Source of the DNA: an uncultured Collinsella sp.
GTDB lineage: Bacteria > Actinomycetota > Coriobacteriia > Coriobacteriales > Coriobacteriaceae
Reading direction: 5' to 3'
Assembly (NCBI GenBank): GCA_902491765.1
Contig: CABUIY010000019.1
Span: 1 to 38,116 of the forward strand
DNA length: 38,116 nt
The stretch's first letter is position 1. Each line of letters starts with the position of its first letter. Position numbers and translations under genes: made by a program. Below are positions 25,955 to 32,956 of the stretch, in pieces. The notes beneath the pieces were generated by a model that searched no databases, was not told where the DNA came from, and saw only the letters and a program-made list of their open reading frames with translations.

Positions 25955-26818
25955 ATGTTCGGATACATCTATAAGAAAGATGTCGCCATTATCGCGGTTG
26001 TCCTGTGTCTTTGTCTGGGCGTGGGCAGCTTCTTCGATTATCAGATCTCGAGCGCGCTGTTCAATATCGGCAGCATGTACGGTCGCTTTATCGAGGCGGC
26101 CGGCGAGCTGCCGTTTGAGCTGACGGCGAGCATCGCGGGCGTTATGCTCGTGCGCGCGGTGCGTCCCGACTCCAGGGGGAGCAAATGGCTCGCCGTGCTC
26201 GGCATCCTCATCAACGTGGGCCTGCTCGGCTACGAGATCGTTTCGTCCCTGAGGGTTGGCGGCAAACTCATCGCGGCTCAGTTGGTGCTGACGTTTGTGC
26301 TGGTCATCGCCGCCAATCTTATCGTCTATCGTCTCACGCGCACGACCGAGCCCGACGAGCTCACGCGCTGGGCGTTGATGGTGCTTGTCGTGTGGGTCGC
26401 TCAGGCCATCATCCTCAACGTGATTGTCAAGCCGCTGTGGTCGCGCCCACGCATGCGCGTGATCGAGGTGACGCAGGGACTCGAGTTTCAGCCGTGGTGG
26501 GTGATCGGCAACCCTGACAAGTGGGCCTATATTGCCGCCGGTGTAGTCAAGGACGGCTTTAAGTCGTTTGCGAGCGGACACACGGCGCATGCGGCGATTG
26601 GCCTTATGCTCGCCGGGCTTCCCGCGGCAGCCTTTAAGGAAAAATCTTCGCGTCGCCGCGTGATCTTTTGGGCGGCGGCTGTGGTCGCGGCGCTCGTCGC
26701 GCTTGGCCGCATCGTGATCGGTGCACACTTTTTGAGCGACGTGAGCTGCGGTTTTGCCCTGGTACTGGCGCTTGAGTGCCTTGCCGCGCGCATTGCCTAT
26801 CCCAACGGCGTACAATAG
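25955..26818 (+). CDS. PAP2-family membrane phosphatase
   Basis: A 287-residue protein with about six hydrophobic segments. It carries the type 2 phosphatidic acid phosphatase motifs: KPLWSRPRMR (Lys159 and Arg164-Pro165, first motif), SGHTAHA in the second, and GRIVIGAHFLSD with the catalytic His and Asp in the third. It should dephosphorylate a lipid phosphate, such as undecaprenyl pyrophosphate or phosphatidate, at the membrane. ATG follows GAAAGGAAAG. It starts 56 bases after mfd, same strand. The threonine aldolase gene follows with a probable promoter inside its last codons. Confidence 0.87.
   Translation: MFGYIYKKDVAIIAVVLCLCLGVGSFFDYQISSALFNIGSMYGRFIEAAGELPFELTASIAGVMLVRAVRPDSRGSKWLAVLGILINVGLLGYEIVSSLRVGGKLIAAQLVLTFVLVIAANLIVYRLTRTTEPDELTRWALMVLVVWVAQAIILNVIVKPLWSRPRMRVIEVTQGLEFQPWWVIGNPDKWAYIAAGVVKDGFKSFASGHTAHAAIGLMLAGLPAAAFKEKSSRRRVIFWAAAVVAALVALGRIVIGAHFLSDVSCGFALVLALECLAARIAYPNGVQ
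26811..26816 (+). promoter_or_regulatory. Possible -10 of the threonine aldolase gene
   Basis: TACAAT overlaps the last codons of the PAP2 gene and lies 48 bases before the aldolase ATG, a distance shared by other probable promoters here. Confidence 0.35.
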
Positions 26819-26863
26819 CTCCGTTTGAATCATCTGGCCGATACCCGGTAAGAGAGGATTGCC

Positions 26864-27889
26864 ATGCTCGCGTTCAACAACGACTATTCCCACGGCGCAC
26901 ACCCAGCGGTGCTGCAGGCGCTCGTCGATACCAACATGGAGCCGCAGCCCGGCTACGGTACCGATGCGCATACCGAGCGTGCCAAGCAACTTATTCGCGA
27001 GGCCTGCCAGGCCCCCGATGCCGACGTGTTTTTTCTGGTGGGCGGCACGCAGGCCAACGCGACGGTGATCGACATGCTGCTCGCGCCGTACGAGGGCGTC
27101 GTTGCTGCCGAGACTGGCCACGTCGCCTGCCACGAGGCGGGCGCCATCGAGTTTGGCGGCCACAAGGTACTCACCATCCCCGGCTACGAGGGCAAGATGC
27201 ACGCCGAGGACCTCGAGAACTATATCCAGGTGTTCTACGAAAACGAGAGCTACGAGCACACGGTGTTCCCGGGCGCCGTGTACGTGAGTCTATCGACCGA
27301 GTACGGCACGCTGTACTCCAAGGCCGAGCTCGCGGCGATTCATGCGCTATGCCAGAAGCGCGAGATTCCGCTGTTTGTGGACGGTGCTCGCCTGGCCTAT
27401 GCGCTGGCGGCCGATGAGTGCGACATTACCCTGCCCGAGCTGGCGCAGCTGTGTGACGTGTTCTACATCGGCGGCACCAAGTGCGGCGCGCTCTGCGGCG
27501 AGGCTGTGGTGTTCTGCGGCATGCACGCTCCGGCACATCCCATTCCGCGCATTAAGCAGCACGGCGCGCTGTTGGCCAAGGGCCGCCTGACGGGCGTGCA
27601 GTTTGAGGCACTCTTTACCGATGGCTTGTATTTTGAGATTGGTCGACAGGCGATCGAGACGGCCCAGACGCTACGTCGTGTGCTGCACGAGCGCGGTTAC
27701 CAGTTCTTTTTGGAGACGCCCACGAACCAGCAGTTTGTGATTCTGCCCAACGAGGATATGGCCCGCATTCGCGAGCATGCCTCGATCGAGTACTGGGAAA
27801 AGTACGACGATACTCACACGGTGGTGCGCTTTTGCACCAGCTGGGCCACGACGCAGGAGGACATCGACGCGTTGGCGGCTGTCCTGTAG
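26864..27889 (+). CDS. ltaE: Low-specificity L-threonine aldolase
   Basis: A 341-residue, PLP-dependent, fold-type I enzyme that cleaves L-threonine or allo-threonine to glycine and acetaldehyde. PLP Lys206 lies in YIGGTKCGA, Asp173 (VDGARL) should contact the pyridine nitrogen, and His86 (TGHVACHEAG) stacks over the ring. FNNDYSHGAHPAVL is the family N-terminus. ATG follows AGAGAGGA. In a fermenting anaerobe it may provide glycine or allow threonine catabolism. A terminator follows 19 bases after the stop. Confidence 0.9.
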   Translation: MLAFNNDYSHGAHPAVLQALVDTNMEPQPGYGTDAHTERAKQLIREACQAPDADVFFLVGGTQANATVIDMLLAPYEGVVAAETGHVACHEAGAIEFGGHKVLTIPGYEGKMHAEDLENYIQVFYENESYEHTVFPGAVYVSLSTEYGTLYSKAELAAIHALCQKREIPLFVDGARLAYALAADECDITLPELAQLCDVFYIGGTKCGALCGEAVVFCGMHAPAHPIPRIKQHGALLAKGRLTGVQFEALFTDGLYFEIGRQAIETAQTLRRVLHERGYQFFLETPTNQQFVILPNEDMARIREHASIEYWEKYDDTHTVVRFCTSWATTQEDIDALAAVL

Positions 27890-27907
27890 CCTGATGTAAT
27901 GACGAGG

Positions 27908-27950
27908 GGCCGCCTTGCGCTGGGTTTGGCGCAAGGTGGCCTTTGTTTTT
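27908..27950 (+). terminator. Terminator of the threonine aldolase gene
   Basis: GGCCGCCTTGCGC pairs with GCGCAAGGTGGCC around an 8-base loop and is followed by TTTGTTTTT. The next ATG is only 17 bases away, so this also sits in the leader of the acetyltransferase gene. Confidence 0.85.
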
Positions 27951-27966
27951 GAGGGGGAAGGGTTGT

Positions 27967-28557
27967 ATGACCGAGATGTCCGATCCGACGATTCGTCTGG
28001 CGACGCCCGATGATGCGCCGGCGTTGCTTGCCATCTATGAGCCGTATGTGCGCCAGACGGCGATTACCTGCGAATACGAGGTGCCGAGCGTTGAGGAGTT
28101 CGCCGGGCGCATCGAGCGCACGCTCAAGCGCTATCCGTATCTGGTGATGGAACTGGACGGGCGTCCGGTAGGCTATGCCTATGTGAGTCCGCTCAACAGC
28201 CGCGAGGCATACGACTGGTCGGTCGAGACATCGATCTACCTGGCGCGTGATGTGCGCCACGGCGGGCTGGGCCGCAAGCTGCATGACGCGCTTAAGCAAT
28301 GCCTGATCGCGATGGGTATCACCAACATGTGCGCCCTCATCGCCGTGCCGCACGACAAGGACGATGAGTACCTGACGCACAACAGCCAGGACTTCCATGC
28401 CCATATGGGGTATCGCCTGGTGGGCGCCTTCGATCGCTGCGCCCAAAAGTTCGGCCGCTGGTACGACATGTGCTGGATGGAGTTGGTCCTAGCCGAGCGC
28501 GTCCCCAACCAACCCAAACCAACCTGGTTCCCCGACCTCCTCAAACCTACCATTTAG
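27967..28557 (+). CDS. GNAT N-acetyltransferase, phosphinothricin acetyltransferase-like
   Basis: A 196-residue acetyl-CoA-dependent N-acetyltransferase. IRLATPDDAPALLAIYEPYV is the start typical of the Pat/Bar group, RHGGLGRKLHDAL (about 98-110) forms the pyrophosphate-binding loop and helix, and FHAHMGYRLVGAFDRC with FGRWYDMCWMEL closes the domain. This group acetylates small amines such as phosphinothricin or methionine sulfone; the real substrate is unknown. The final residues Lys-Pro-Thr-Ile and the stop codon are supplied by the repeat element at 28545, so the C-terminus has been reshaped by that insertion. It converges on the GntR gene. Confidence 0.85.
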   Translation: MTEMSDPTIRLATPDDAPALLAIYEPYVRQTAITCEYEVPSVEEFAGRIERTLKRYPYLVMELDGRPVGYAYVSPLNSREAYDWSVETSIYLARDVRHGGLGRKLHDALKQCLIAMGITNMCALIAVPHDKDDEYLTHNSQDFHAHMGYRLVGAFDRCAQKFGRWYDMCWMELVLAERVPNQPKPTWFPDLLKPTI

Positions 28558-28579
28558 GGACAGGTTTATTTTGGCAGGT
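28545..28579 (-). repeat. CTGTCCC-loop hairpin element, copy 2
   Basis: On the minus strand ACCTGCCA and TGGTAGGT pair (one G-T pair) around a 19-base loop containing TAAACCTGTCCCT. The element spans the whole gap between two convergent genes: the acetyltransferase stop (28555-28557) lies in its loop, and the GntR stop (28579-28581) overlaps its end. It may act as a bidirectional 3' end. Confidence 0.7.
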
Positions 28580-29301
28580 TAGCCGATGGGCTCGGTGTAT
28601 TTGGCACGGTCGGTGCGCTGGATGCGCTTGGAGACATGGAGCGGTCGGTCGTCGGTGTCGTACACGTAGTCGGTGATCAGGATCAGCGCCTGCCCACGCT
28701 CAACGTTGAGCAAAAACGCCTCGTTTTGCGAGGCATAGCACACCTCAAAGGTCTTGTGCCCCTGTGCCGGCGCGCGATGGAATTCTTGGCGCAGCGTGGC
28801 GTAGAGCGAACCGTTGATATCGCGGTCGATGAGTGCCTCGAAGCTTGGTGGCAGATAGGTGGTCTCCAGGCACAGCGGCGCATCGTCCAGATAACGCAGG
28901 CGGACAAGTTTGACGAGCTTGCTGCCCACGGCGGCATCAAAGAACTTAGCTATGCTGCCGCCCGCCTTGGTAAAGCCCGAGTCCACCGTGCGCGTGGTGG
29001 GCTTCATGCCCTGGCCTTCGACCTGCTTGGTATAGCTCGAAAACACCAGGTTGTTTTCGTGGAGCGCGGGCGTGTCGGCCACAAAGGCGCCGCGCCCGCG
29101 CTCGGTGCGCACCAGGCCCTCATCAACGAGTACCTTAAGGGCGTGGCGCACGGTGCTGCGCGACAGCCCCGATTCGTCCATGAGTTCCATCTCGGACGGC
29201 AGCTTGTCTCCGCGTGCGTAGATACCGGCGGCGATGCGGTCACGCAACATGCCCGCCAAGCGCTCGTATTGGCTCAGTTTCTTTTTAGACGAAGCGTTCA
29301 T
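28579..29301 (-). CDS. GntR-family regulator with UTRA domain (HutC/FrlR type)
   Basis: A 240-residue repressor-type regulator. The winged helix (about 8-76) contains KLPSEMELMDESGLSRSTVRHAL, and the UTRA ligand-binding domain spans about 95-235. Members of this subfamily typically sense phosphorylated sugars such as glucosamine- or fructosamine-6-phosphates, which fits the divergent SIS/PTS genes. A good minus-strand promoter (TTGATT, 16 bases, TAGATA at 29341-29314) overlaps one copy of the repeated operator candidate, predicting autoregulation. The likely inducer is a phosphorylated Amadori-type sugar made by the PTS; that is inference. Confidence 0.87.
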   Translation of the reverse strand: MNASSKKKLSQYERLAGMLRDRIAAGIYARGDKLPSEMELMDESGLSRSTVRHALKVLVDEGLVRTERGRGAFVADTPALHENNLVFSSYTKQVEGQGMKPTTRTVDSGFTKAGGSIAKFFDAAVGSKLVKLVRLRYLDDAPLCLETTYLPPSFEALIDRDINGSLYATLRQEFHRAPAQGHKTFEVCYASQNEAFLLNVERGQALILITDYVYDTDDRPLHVSKRIQRTDRAKYTEPIG

Positions 29302-29311
29302 GTGATCAACC

Positions 29312-29329
29312 TGTATCTAACTTGTATGC
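29312..29329. promoter_or_regulatory. Candidate GntR operator 1
   Basis: TGTATCTAACTTGTATGC matches 29451-29468 at 17 of 18 positions. It covers the probable -10 (TAGATA, minus strand) of the GntR gene. Confidence 0.6.
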
Positions 29330-29341
29330 GAGTCTAATCAA
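29314..29341 (-). promoter_or_regulatory. Promoter of the GntR gene
   Basis: On the minus strand TTGATT (29341-29336), 16 bases, then TAGATA (29319-29314). The -10 falls inside operator 1. Confidence 0.5.
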
Positions 29342-29344
29342 GCA

Positions 29345-29402
29345 TGTATTCAATACAACAACAAAACTGCTGGTAACGAGAAGTCGAAAACCTTACCAGC
29401 AG
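29345..29402. promoter_or_regulatory. Two further inverted repeats in the GntR/SIS divergent region
   Basis: TGTATTCAATACA (29345-29357) is a perfect palindrome sharing the TGTAT half-site of the operators. CTGCTGGTAA (29367-29376) and TTACCAGCAG (29393-29402) form a perfect 10-bp inverted repeat with a 16-base spacer. Either could be a regulator site. Confidence 0.4.
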
Positions 29403-29450
29403 AATTTCTAAGTCAAATATAGCATACAACTAGTCGACATAACCAAAACA

Positions 29451-29468
29451 TGTATGTAACTTGTATGC
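29451..29468. promoter_or_regulatory. Candidate GntR operator 2
   Basis: TGTATGTAACTTGTATGC is a direct repeat of operator 1, 139 bases away and 39 bases before the SIS gene start, where a bound repressor would block transcription of the SIS gene. The half-site TGTATNTAAC occurs again at 30671. Confidence 0.6.
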
Positions 29469-29506
29469 CATCGAGAGCATCAAACGAGAAGAAAGGCTGA
29501 TGCACG

Positions 29507-30499
29507 ATGACTACTCAGGAACAGGTTAAGGATGTCGTCTCCCAGGTTTTGGCTGACAAGGCAGACAAGGGCGGCATCAAGCGCGTCGTGTGGATTGGCG
29601 CCGGCGGATCCAACGGCGGCAACTATCCTGCCCAGTACTTTATGGAGCACGAGGCCACGCAGGTCGTGAGCTCCAGCTACACCAGCAACGAGTTCGTGCA
29701 CGCAACCCCCGCCTACGTTAACGAGAACACCCTGGCCGTCGTCGTGTCCATGCGCGGCACCAAGGAGACCATCGTCGCCGCCCAGGTCGCCAAGGACCAC
29801 GGCGCCAGCACCATCGCCATCTATGTTGACGAGTCCGGCCTCACCGAGGTCTGTGACTACAAGATCCAGTACGACAGCTTGGCCGTCGACGAGTCCTGCA
29901 TGGGCCGCACCAACTCCGCCGTCGTGACCATGATCGCCATGGAGCTTACGCAGCAGACCGAGGGCTATGCCGAGTACGAGACCGCTATGGCCGCGTTCGA
30001 CTTGGTCGACCCCATCTATCGCAAGGCCGTCGAGTACACCCGTCCGCTCGCTGCCAAGTGGGCCGAGCAGAACGCCGACAAGCCCTGCATCAACGTCATG
30101 GCCCAGGGCCCGCTCTTTGGTGCCGCCTACGTCTTTAGCATCTGCAACGTGCAGGAGATGCTGCAGATCGACTCCTGCACCATCAACACCTGCGATTTCT
30201 TCCATGGCCCCTTCGAGATTCTGGACAAGCGCACCTCGCTGTTCCAGCTCATCAGCGTCGGCCGCAGCCGCTGCAACGACGAGCGCGGCATCCGCTTCGT
30301 CAACCAGTACGGTGGCGAGCGCGTCTATCAGCTCGACGCCAAGGAGCTCGGCCTCAACGACATCAAGGACAGCGTGAGCGAGTACTTCAACCACCTGATC
30401 TTTGCCCCGATCCTCAACAACGTCTACATGCGTGCGCTTTCCGCCGTCACCCACAAGGACTACATGACGCGCCGCTACATGTGGAAGCTCGATTACTAA
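29507..30499 (+). CDS. FrlB-like SIS-domain sugar-amine-6-phosphate deglycase (first)
   Basis: A 330-residue cytoplasmic protein with two SIS domains (about 20-155 and 185-310). The first opens VVWIGAGGSNGGNYPAQYF, and the GTKET loop near 84-88 replaces the usual serine-rich phosphate loop. Glu217 and His233 (in FFHGPFE) are sixteen residues apart, as are the catalytic Glu and His of the FraB deglycase. The C-terminus RRYMWKLDY is shared with the SIS protein at 34797. It should split a 6-phosphorylated fructosamine into glucose-6-phosphate and an amine such as lysine. A glucosamine-6-phosphate isomerase-like role is the main alternative. ATG follows AGAAAGG. Confidence 0.8.
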   Translation: MTTQEQVKDVVSQVLADKADKGGIKRVVWIGAGGSNGGNYPAQYFMEHEATQVVSSSYTSNEFVHATPAYVNENTLAVVVSMRGTKETIVAAQVAKDHGASTIAIYVDESGLTEVCDYKIQYDSLAVDESCMGRTNSAVVTMIAMELTQQTEGYAEYETAMAAFDLVDPIYRKAVEYTRPLAAKWAEQNADKPCINVMAQGPLFGAAYVFSICNVQEMLQIDSCTINTCDFFHGPFEILDKRTSLFQLISVGRSRCNDERGIRFVNQYGGERVYQLDAKELGLNDIKDSVSEYFNHLIFAPILNNVYMRALSAVTHKDYMTRRYMWKLDY

Positions 30500-30535
30500 G
30501 GGATAGAGCAGCCTAACAGCTCGATGTCCTCATGA

Positions 30536-30600
30536 GTTGCGGTGGAATAGTTCCTGTTTGGGGGTTTGAAGCCTCTATTTAGGAACTATTTCACCGCAAC
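30536..30600. repeat. 65-bp hairpin with 20-bp arms
   Basis: Arms 30536-30555 and 30581-30600 are reverse complements at 19 of 20 positions around a 25-base loop. It starts 37 bases after the SIS stop, with no T tract. It may be a non-autonomous palindromic repeat or a processing site separating the SIS gene from the transporter gene. Confidence 0.7.
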
Positions 30601-30604
30601 CGCC

Positions 30605-30641
30605 AAGTAATCCGCTGGGGACGGAGGAAAACGGATCACTT
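30605..30641 (-). repeat. GTCCCC-loop hairpin element, related copy
   Basis: AAGTAATCCG and CGGATCACTT pair at 9 of 10 positions. On the minus strand the loop contains CCTCCGTCCCC, comparable to CCTGTCCC in the other elements. It lies five bases after the 65-bp hairpin. Confidence 0.5.
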
Positions 30642-30670
30642 TTCCGCTCACCGATTTGTGTCTTGAAAAA

Positions 30671-30690
30671 TGTATATAACGACTATAACG
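30671..30690. promoter_or_regulatory. Candidate operator before the EamA gene
   Basis: TGTATATAAC (30671-30680) matches the half-site of the GntR operators. The overlapping TATAACGACTATAACG (30675-30690) matches 31965-31980 before the PTS genes at 14 of 16 positions. TTGAAA (30663-30668) and TATAAC (30684-30689) could be promoter elements, with a short 15-base spacing. Confidence 0.5.
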
Positions 30691-30730
30691 TAGTACAAAA
30701 CATATTGGAAACGATACCGAGGAGGCTGCG

Positions 30731-31813
30731 TTGAAGAAAAGCAATCTGGGCTATGTGCTGGTGCTGATCGCCGCGCTTATGTGGGGCACCATCGGAATCT
30801 TTGTTAACGGAATATCGGCCCTGGGTGTTTCGTCTCAGAGCATGGCGGCCTTTCGCCTGTTGTCGGGTGCCGTCTTAATGGCTCCGGTCTTGGCATTTAT
30901 GGGTTGCCAGGGAGGTGCTCGTGAGGGAAAAGCCTCGGGTCCCATGGCATTGTTCAAGGCAAGTCCTAAAGAGCTTGTTCCCTGCGCGCTTGTCGGTATC
31001 GTCGGTTTAGCCGTCGCCAACACCTGCTATTACGAGTGCATGGGCGAGGTGGGCATGTCCACGGCCTCGGTACTGCTCTACACCTCGCCGGTGTTTGGCG
31101 TCATGCTCGGCCGCGTGCTTTATCGCGAGGACGTGACCCCCAACAAGCTCGTCGCCATCGTCTTTAACATTGTGGGTTGTGTGCTCGCGGTGACGAGCGG
31201 CGACCTGTCCGGTTTCCATTTCTCGACTTGGGGCGTTGCGTCGGGTGTGATCGCCGGACTTTGCGGTGCGCTGCTGGCTGTGTTTAGCCGTATGGCTACC
31301 AAGACGCTCCATCCACTGGCCGTAACGTTTTGGGGTTTTGTCTTTGGCGGATGCTTTATGGCGGTGCTTTCGGCTCCGTGGTCCGATGTGGCCGCGGCAA
31401 TGTCTCCGCAGCTCATTCTGCTGTTCGCAGGCTTTGGCTTTATTCCGACGGCTCTTGCGTACATCTTCTATATGCAGGGCCTTTCGATGGATCTTGAGAC
31501 ATCGAAGGTGCCGGTCGTGGCTTCGTTCGAGACCGTGGCGACCGTTCTGGTCGGTATTGGCATCTACGCCGAGCCCGCTGGCGCGATCAAGGTCCTGGGC
31601 ATCGTGCTAGTGCTCGCGTCCATCCTGATTATGAACACCGATTTCTCCAAGCTGCGTAACAGCGCCTTTGTCGGTCATGTCATTGAGAGCATGACCTTTA
31701 AGCCCAACGCGTGGTGGACCGAAAAATCTCAGGACATGGATCTGTTTAAGGAGCGCACCGGCATCGCGCTGGAACCCACCGTGCAGGAAAGCCCCTGGTA
31801 CTTCGTGCGATAG
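30731..31813 (+). CDS. EamA-family (DMT) transporter
   Basis: A 360-residue protein with ten hydrophobic segments in two EamA repeats (about 5-150 and 165-305). The first begins GYVLVLIAALMWGTIGIFVNG. The C-terminus carries an unusual hydrophilic extension of about 45 residues after the last helix (from about 310, ending ESPWYFVR). The start is TTG at 30731, six bases after GGAGG. DMT carriers move amino acids or other metabolites, often outward. Between the SIS deglycase and the PTS genes, it could export the amine released from the sugar conjugate or import an unphosphorylated substrate. The direction is not shown by sequence. Confidence 0.82.
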   Translation: MKKSNLGYVLVLIAALMWGTIGIFVNGISALGVSSQSMAAFRLLSGAVLMAPVLAFMGCQGGAREGKASGPMALFKASPKELVPCALVGIVGLAVANTCYYECMGEVGMSTASVLLYTSPVFGVMLGRVLYREDVTPNKLVAIVFNIVGCVLAVTSGDLSGFHFSTWGVASGVIAGLCGALLAVFSRMATKTLHPLAVTFWGFVFGGCFMAVLSAPWSDVAAAMSPQLILLFAGFGFIPTALAYIFYMQGLSMDLETSKVPVVASFETVATVLVGIGIYAEPAGAIKVLGIVLVLASILIMNTDFSKLRNSAFVGHVIESMTFKPNAWWTEKSQDMDLFKERTGIALEPTVQESPWYFVR

Positions 31814-31964
31814 AGGATTGCGCGCAGGGTCTGACCTGGGGTTATCCAGCCAGCGCCGGCCAACCCAGCCCCAACGTTTCAAGTACGTTAAACCCGTCAA
31901 CGGTCGATTTTCATCCGCGAACGGTCTTTATACTAATTAGCAATATCCGCAACGTATAAGACGT

Positions 31965-31980
31965 TATAATGACCATAACG
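31965..31980 (+). promoter_or_regulatory. -10 and candidate operator of the PTS operon
   Basis: TATAATGACCATAACG contains a consensus -10 (31965-31970). CGTTAT (31963-31968) and ATAACG (31975-31980) form an inverted repeat. The 16-mer recurs before the EamA gene at 30675. No good -35 is visible, which suggests an activated or tightly regulated promoter. Transcription would start about 20 bases before the ATG. Confidence 0.5.
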
Positions 31981-31996
31981 AAAAGGAGGAGGCAAG

Positions 31997-32920
31997 ATGA
32001 ATCAGATCATTCTCGCATCTCATGGCGGCCTGGCCGCAGGCGCCAAAGACACGCTCGAGATGGTTCTCGGCGACGTGTCGAACGTCCACGTCGTGTCGCT
32101 TGCTCGTGACGACAAGGAGCCCATCACCAATAAGGTGGACGCTATGATCGCCACGTTCAACGCGGACGACACCGTCTATGTGCTGACCGATATGCTCGGC
32201 AGCTCGGTCAACAACAGCATGGTCGAGCTTTCCAAGAACGGCACGAAGTTCACGGTTGTCAGCGGTTTCAACATCCCGCTGGCGCTCACGCTCGCTATGA
32301 GCCCCGTCCCCGTCGAGGGCGCCGAGCTCGCGGCCCTCATCAACGAGGCCCGCAACGGTCTGACCAACCCCAACGCACCGGCCCAGCCCGCCGCGGCTCC
32401 CGCCAAGAAGGCCAAGGCGTCCCGTCACAGCTCCGGTCCCGCCAAGATCGTCCTCGCACGTCTTGACTACCGTCTGCTGCACGGCCAGGTCGTCTTTACC
32501 TGGACCACCAAGGTTCAGGCCGAGCGCATCATCGTCGTCGACAACGCTGCCGCCAACGATGACATCAAGAAGGGCGCTCTTAAGCTGGCCAAGCCCCAGG
32601 GCGTGCGCCTGAACGTCTTCACCGTCGAGCGTGCCCTCGCCAAGATGGACAAGCTCAACACCCTCGGCGAGCGCGTCATGTTCGTCTTTGGCAACACGGC
32701 CGAGATGCTGCAGTTCTGCCAGGGCTACAAGCTCGACGCCATCAACTTGGGCGCCACCGCCAACCACGACGGTGCCGATCAGGTCGGCGGCAAGGACAGC
32801 TCCGTCTTCCTCGACGCCACCCAGAAGGCCGACGTCAACCAGCTGCTCGACATGGGCATCAAGCTCTATGTCCAGCAGACCCCTACGTATCAGAGCGTCG
32901 ACATCGACGCCAAGCTGTAA
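31997..32920 (+). CDS. PTS mannose-family EIIAB fusion
   Basis: A 307-residue cytoplasmic protein. The EIIA domain (about 1-120) has phosphorylatable His9 in ILASHGGLA. An Ala/Pro/Lys-rich linker (about 121-147) leads to an EIIB domain (about 148-307) with His162 in RLDYRLLHGQV. Phosphate passes from HPr to EIIA to EIIB and then to the sugar carried by EIIC/EIID. In the Salmonella gfr locus the A and B units are, as I recall, separate proteins; here they are fused. AAAAGGAGGAGG precedes the ATG. It is the first gene of an operon with the EIIC and EIID genes. Confidence 0.93.
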   Translation: MNQIILASHGGLAAGAKDTLEMVLGDVSNVHVVSLARDDKEPITNKVDAMIATFNADDTVYVLTDMLGSSVNNSMVELSKNGTKFTVVSGFNIPLALTLAMSPVPVEGAELAALINEARNGLTNPNAPAQPAAAPAKKAKASRHSSGPAKIVLARLDYRLLHGQVVFTWTTKVQAERIIVVDNAAANDDIKKGALKLAKPQGVRLNVFTVERALAKMDKLNTLGERVMFVFGNTAEMLQFCQGYKLDAINLGATANHDGADQVGGKDSSVFLDATQKADVNQLLDMGIKLYVQQTPTYQSVDIDAKL

Positions 32921-32956
32921 TCAACCAGGCTTTTGCCTGACTGAAAGGAGAAGGGT

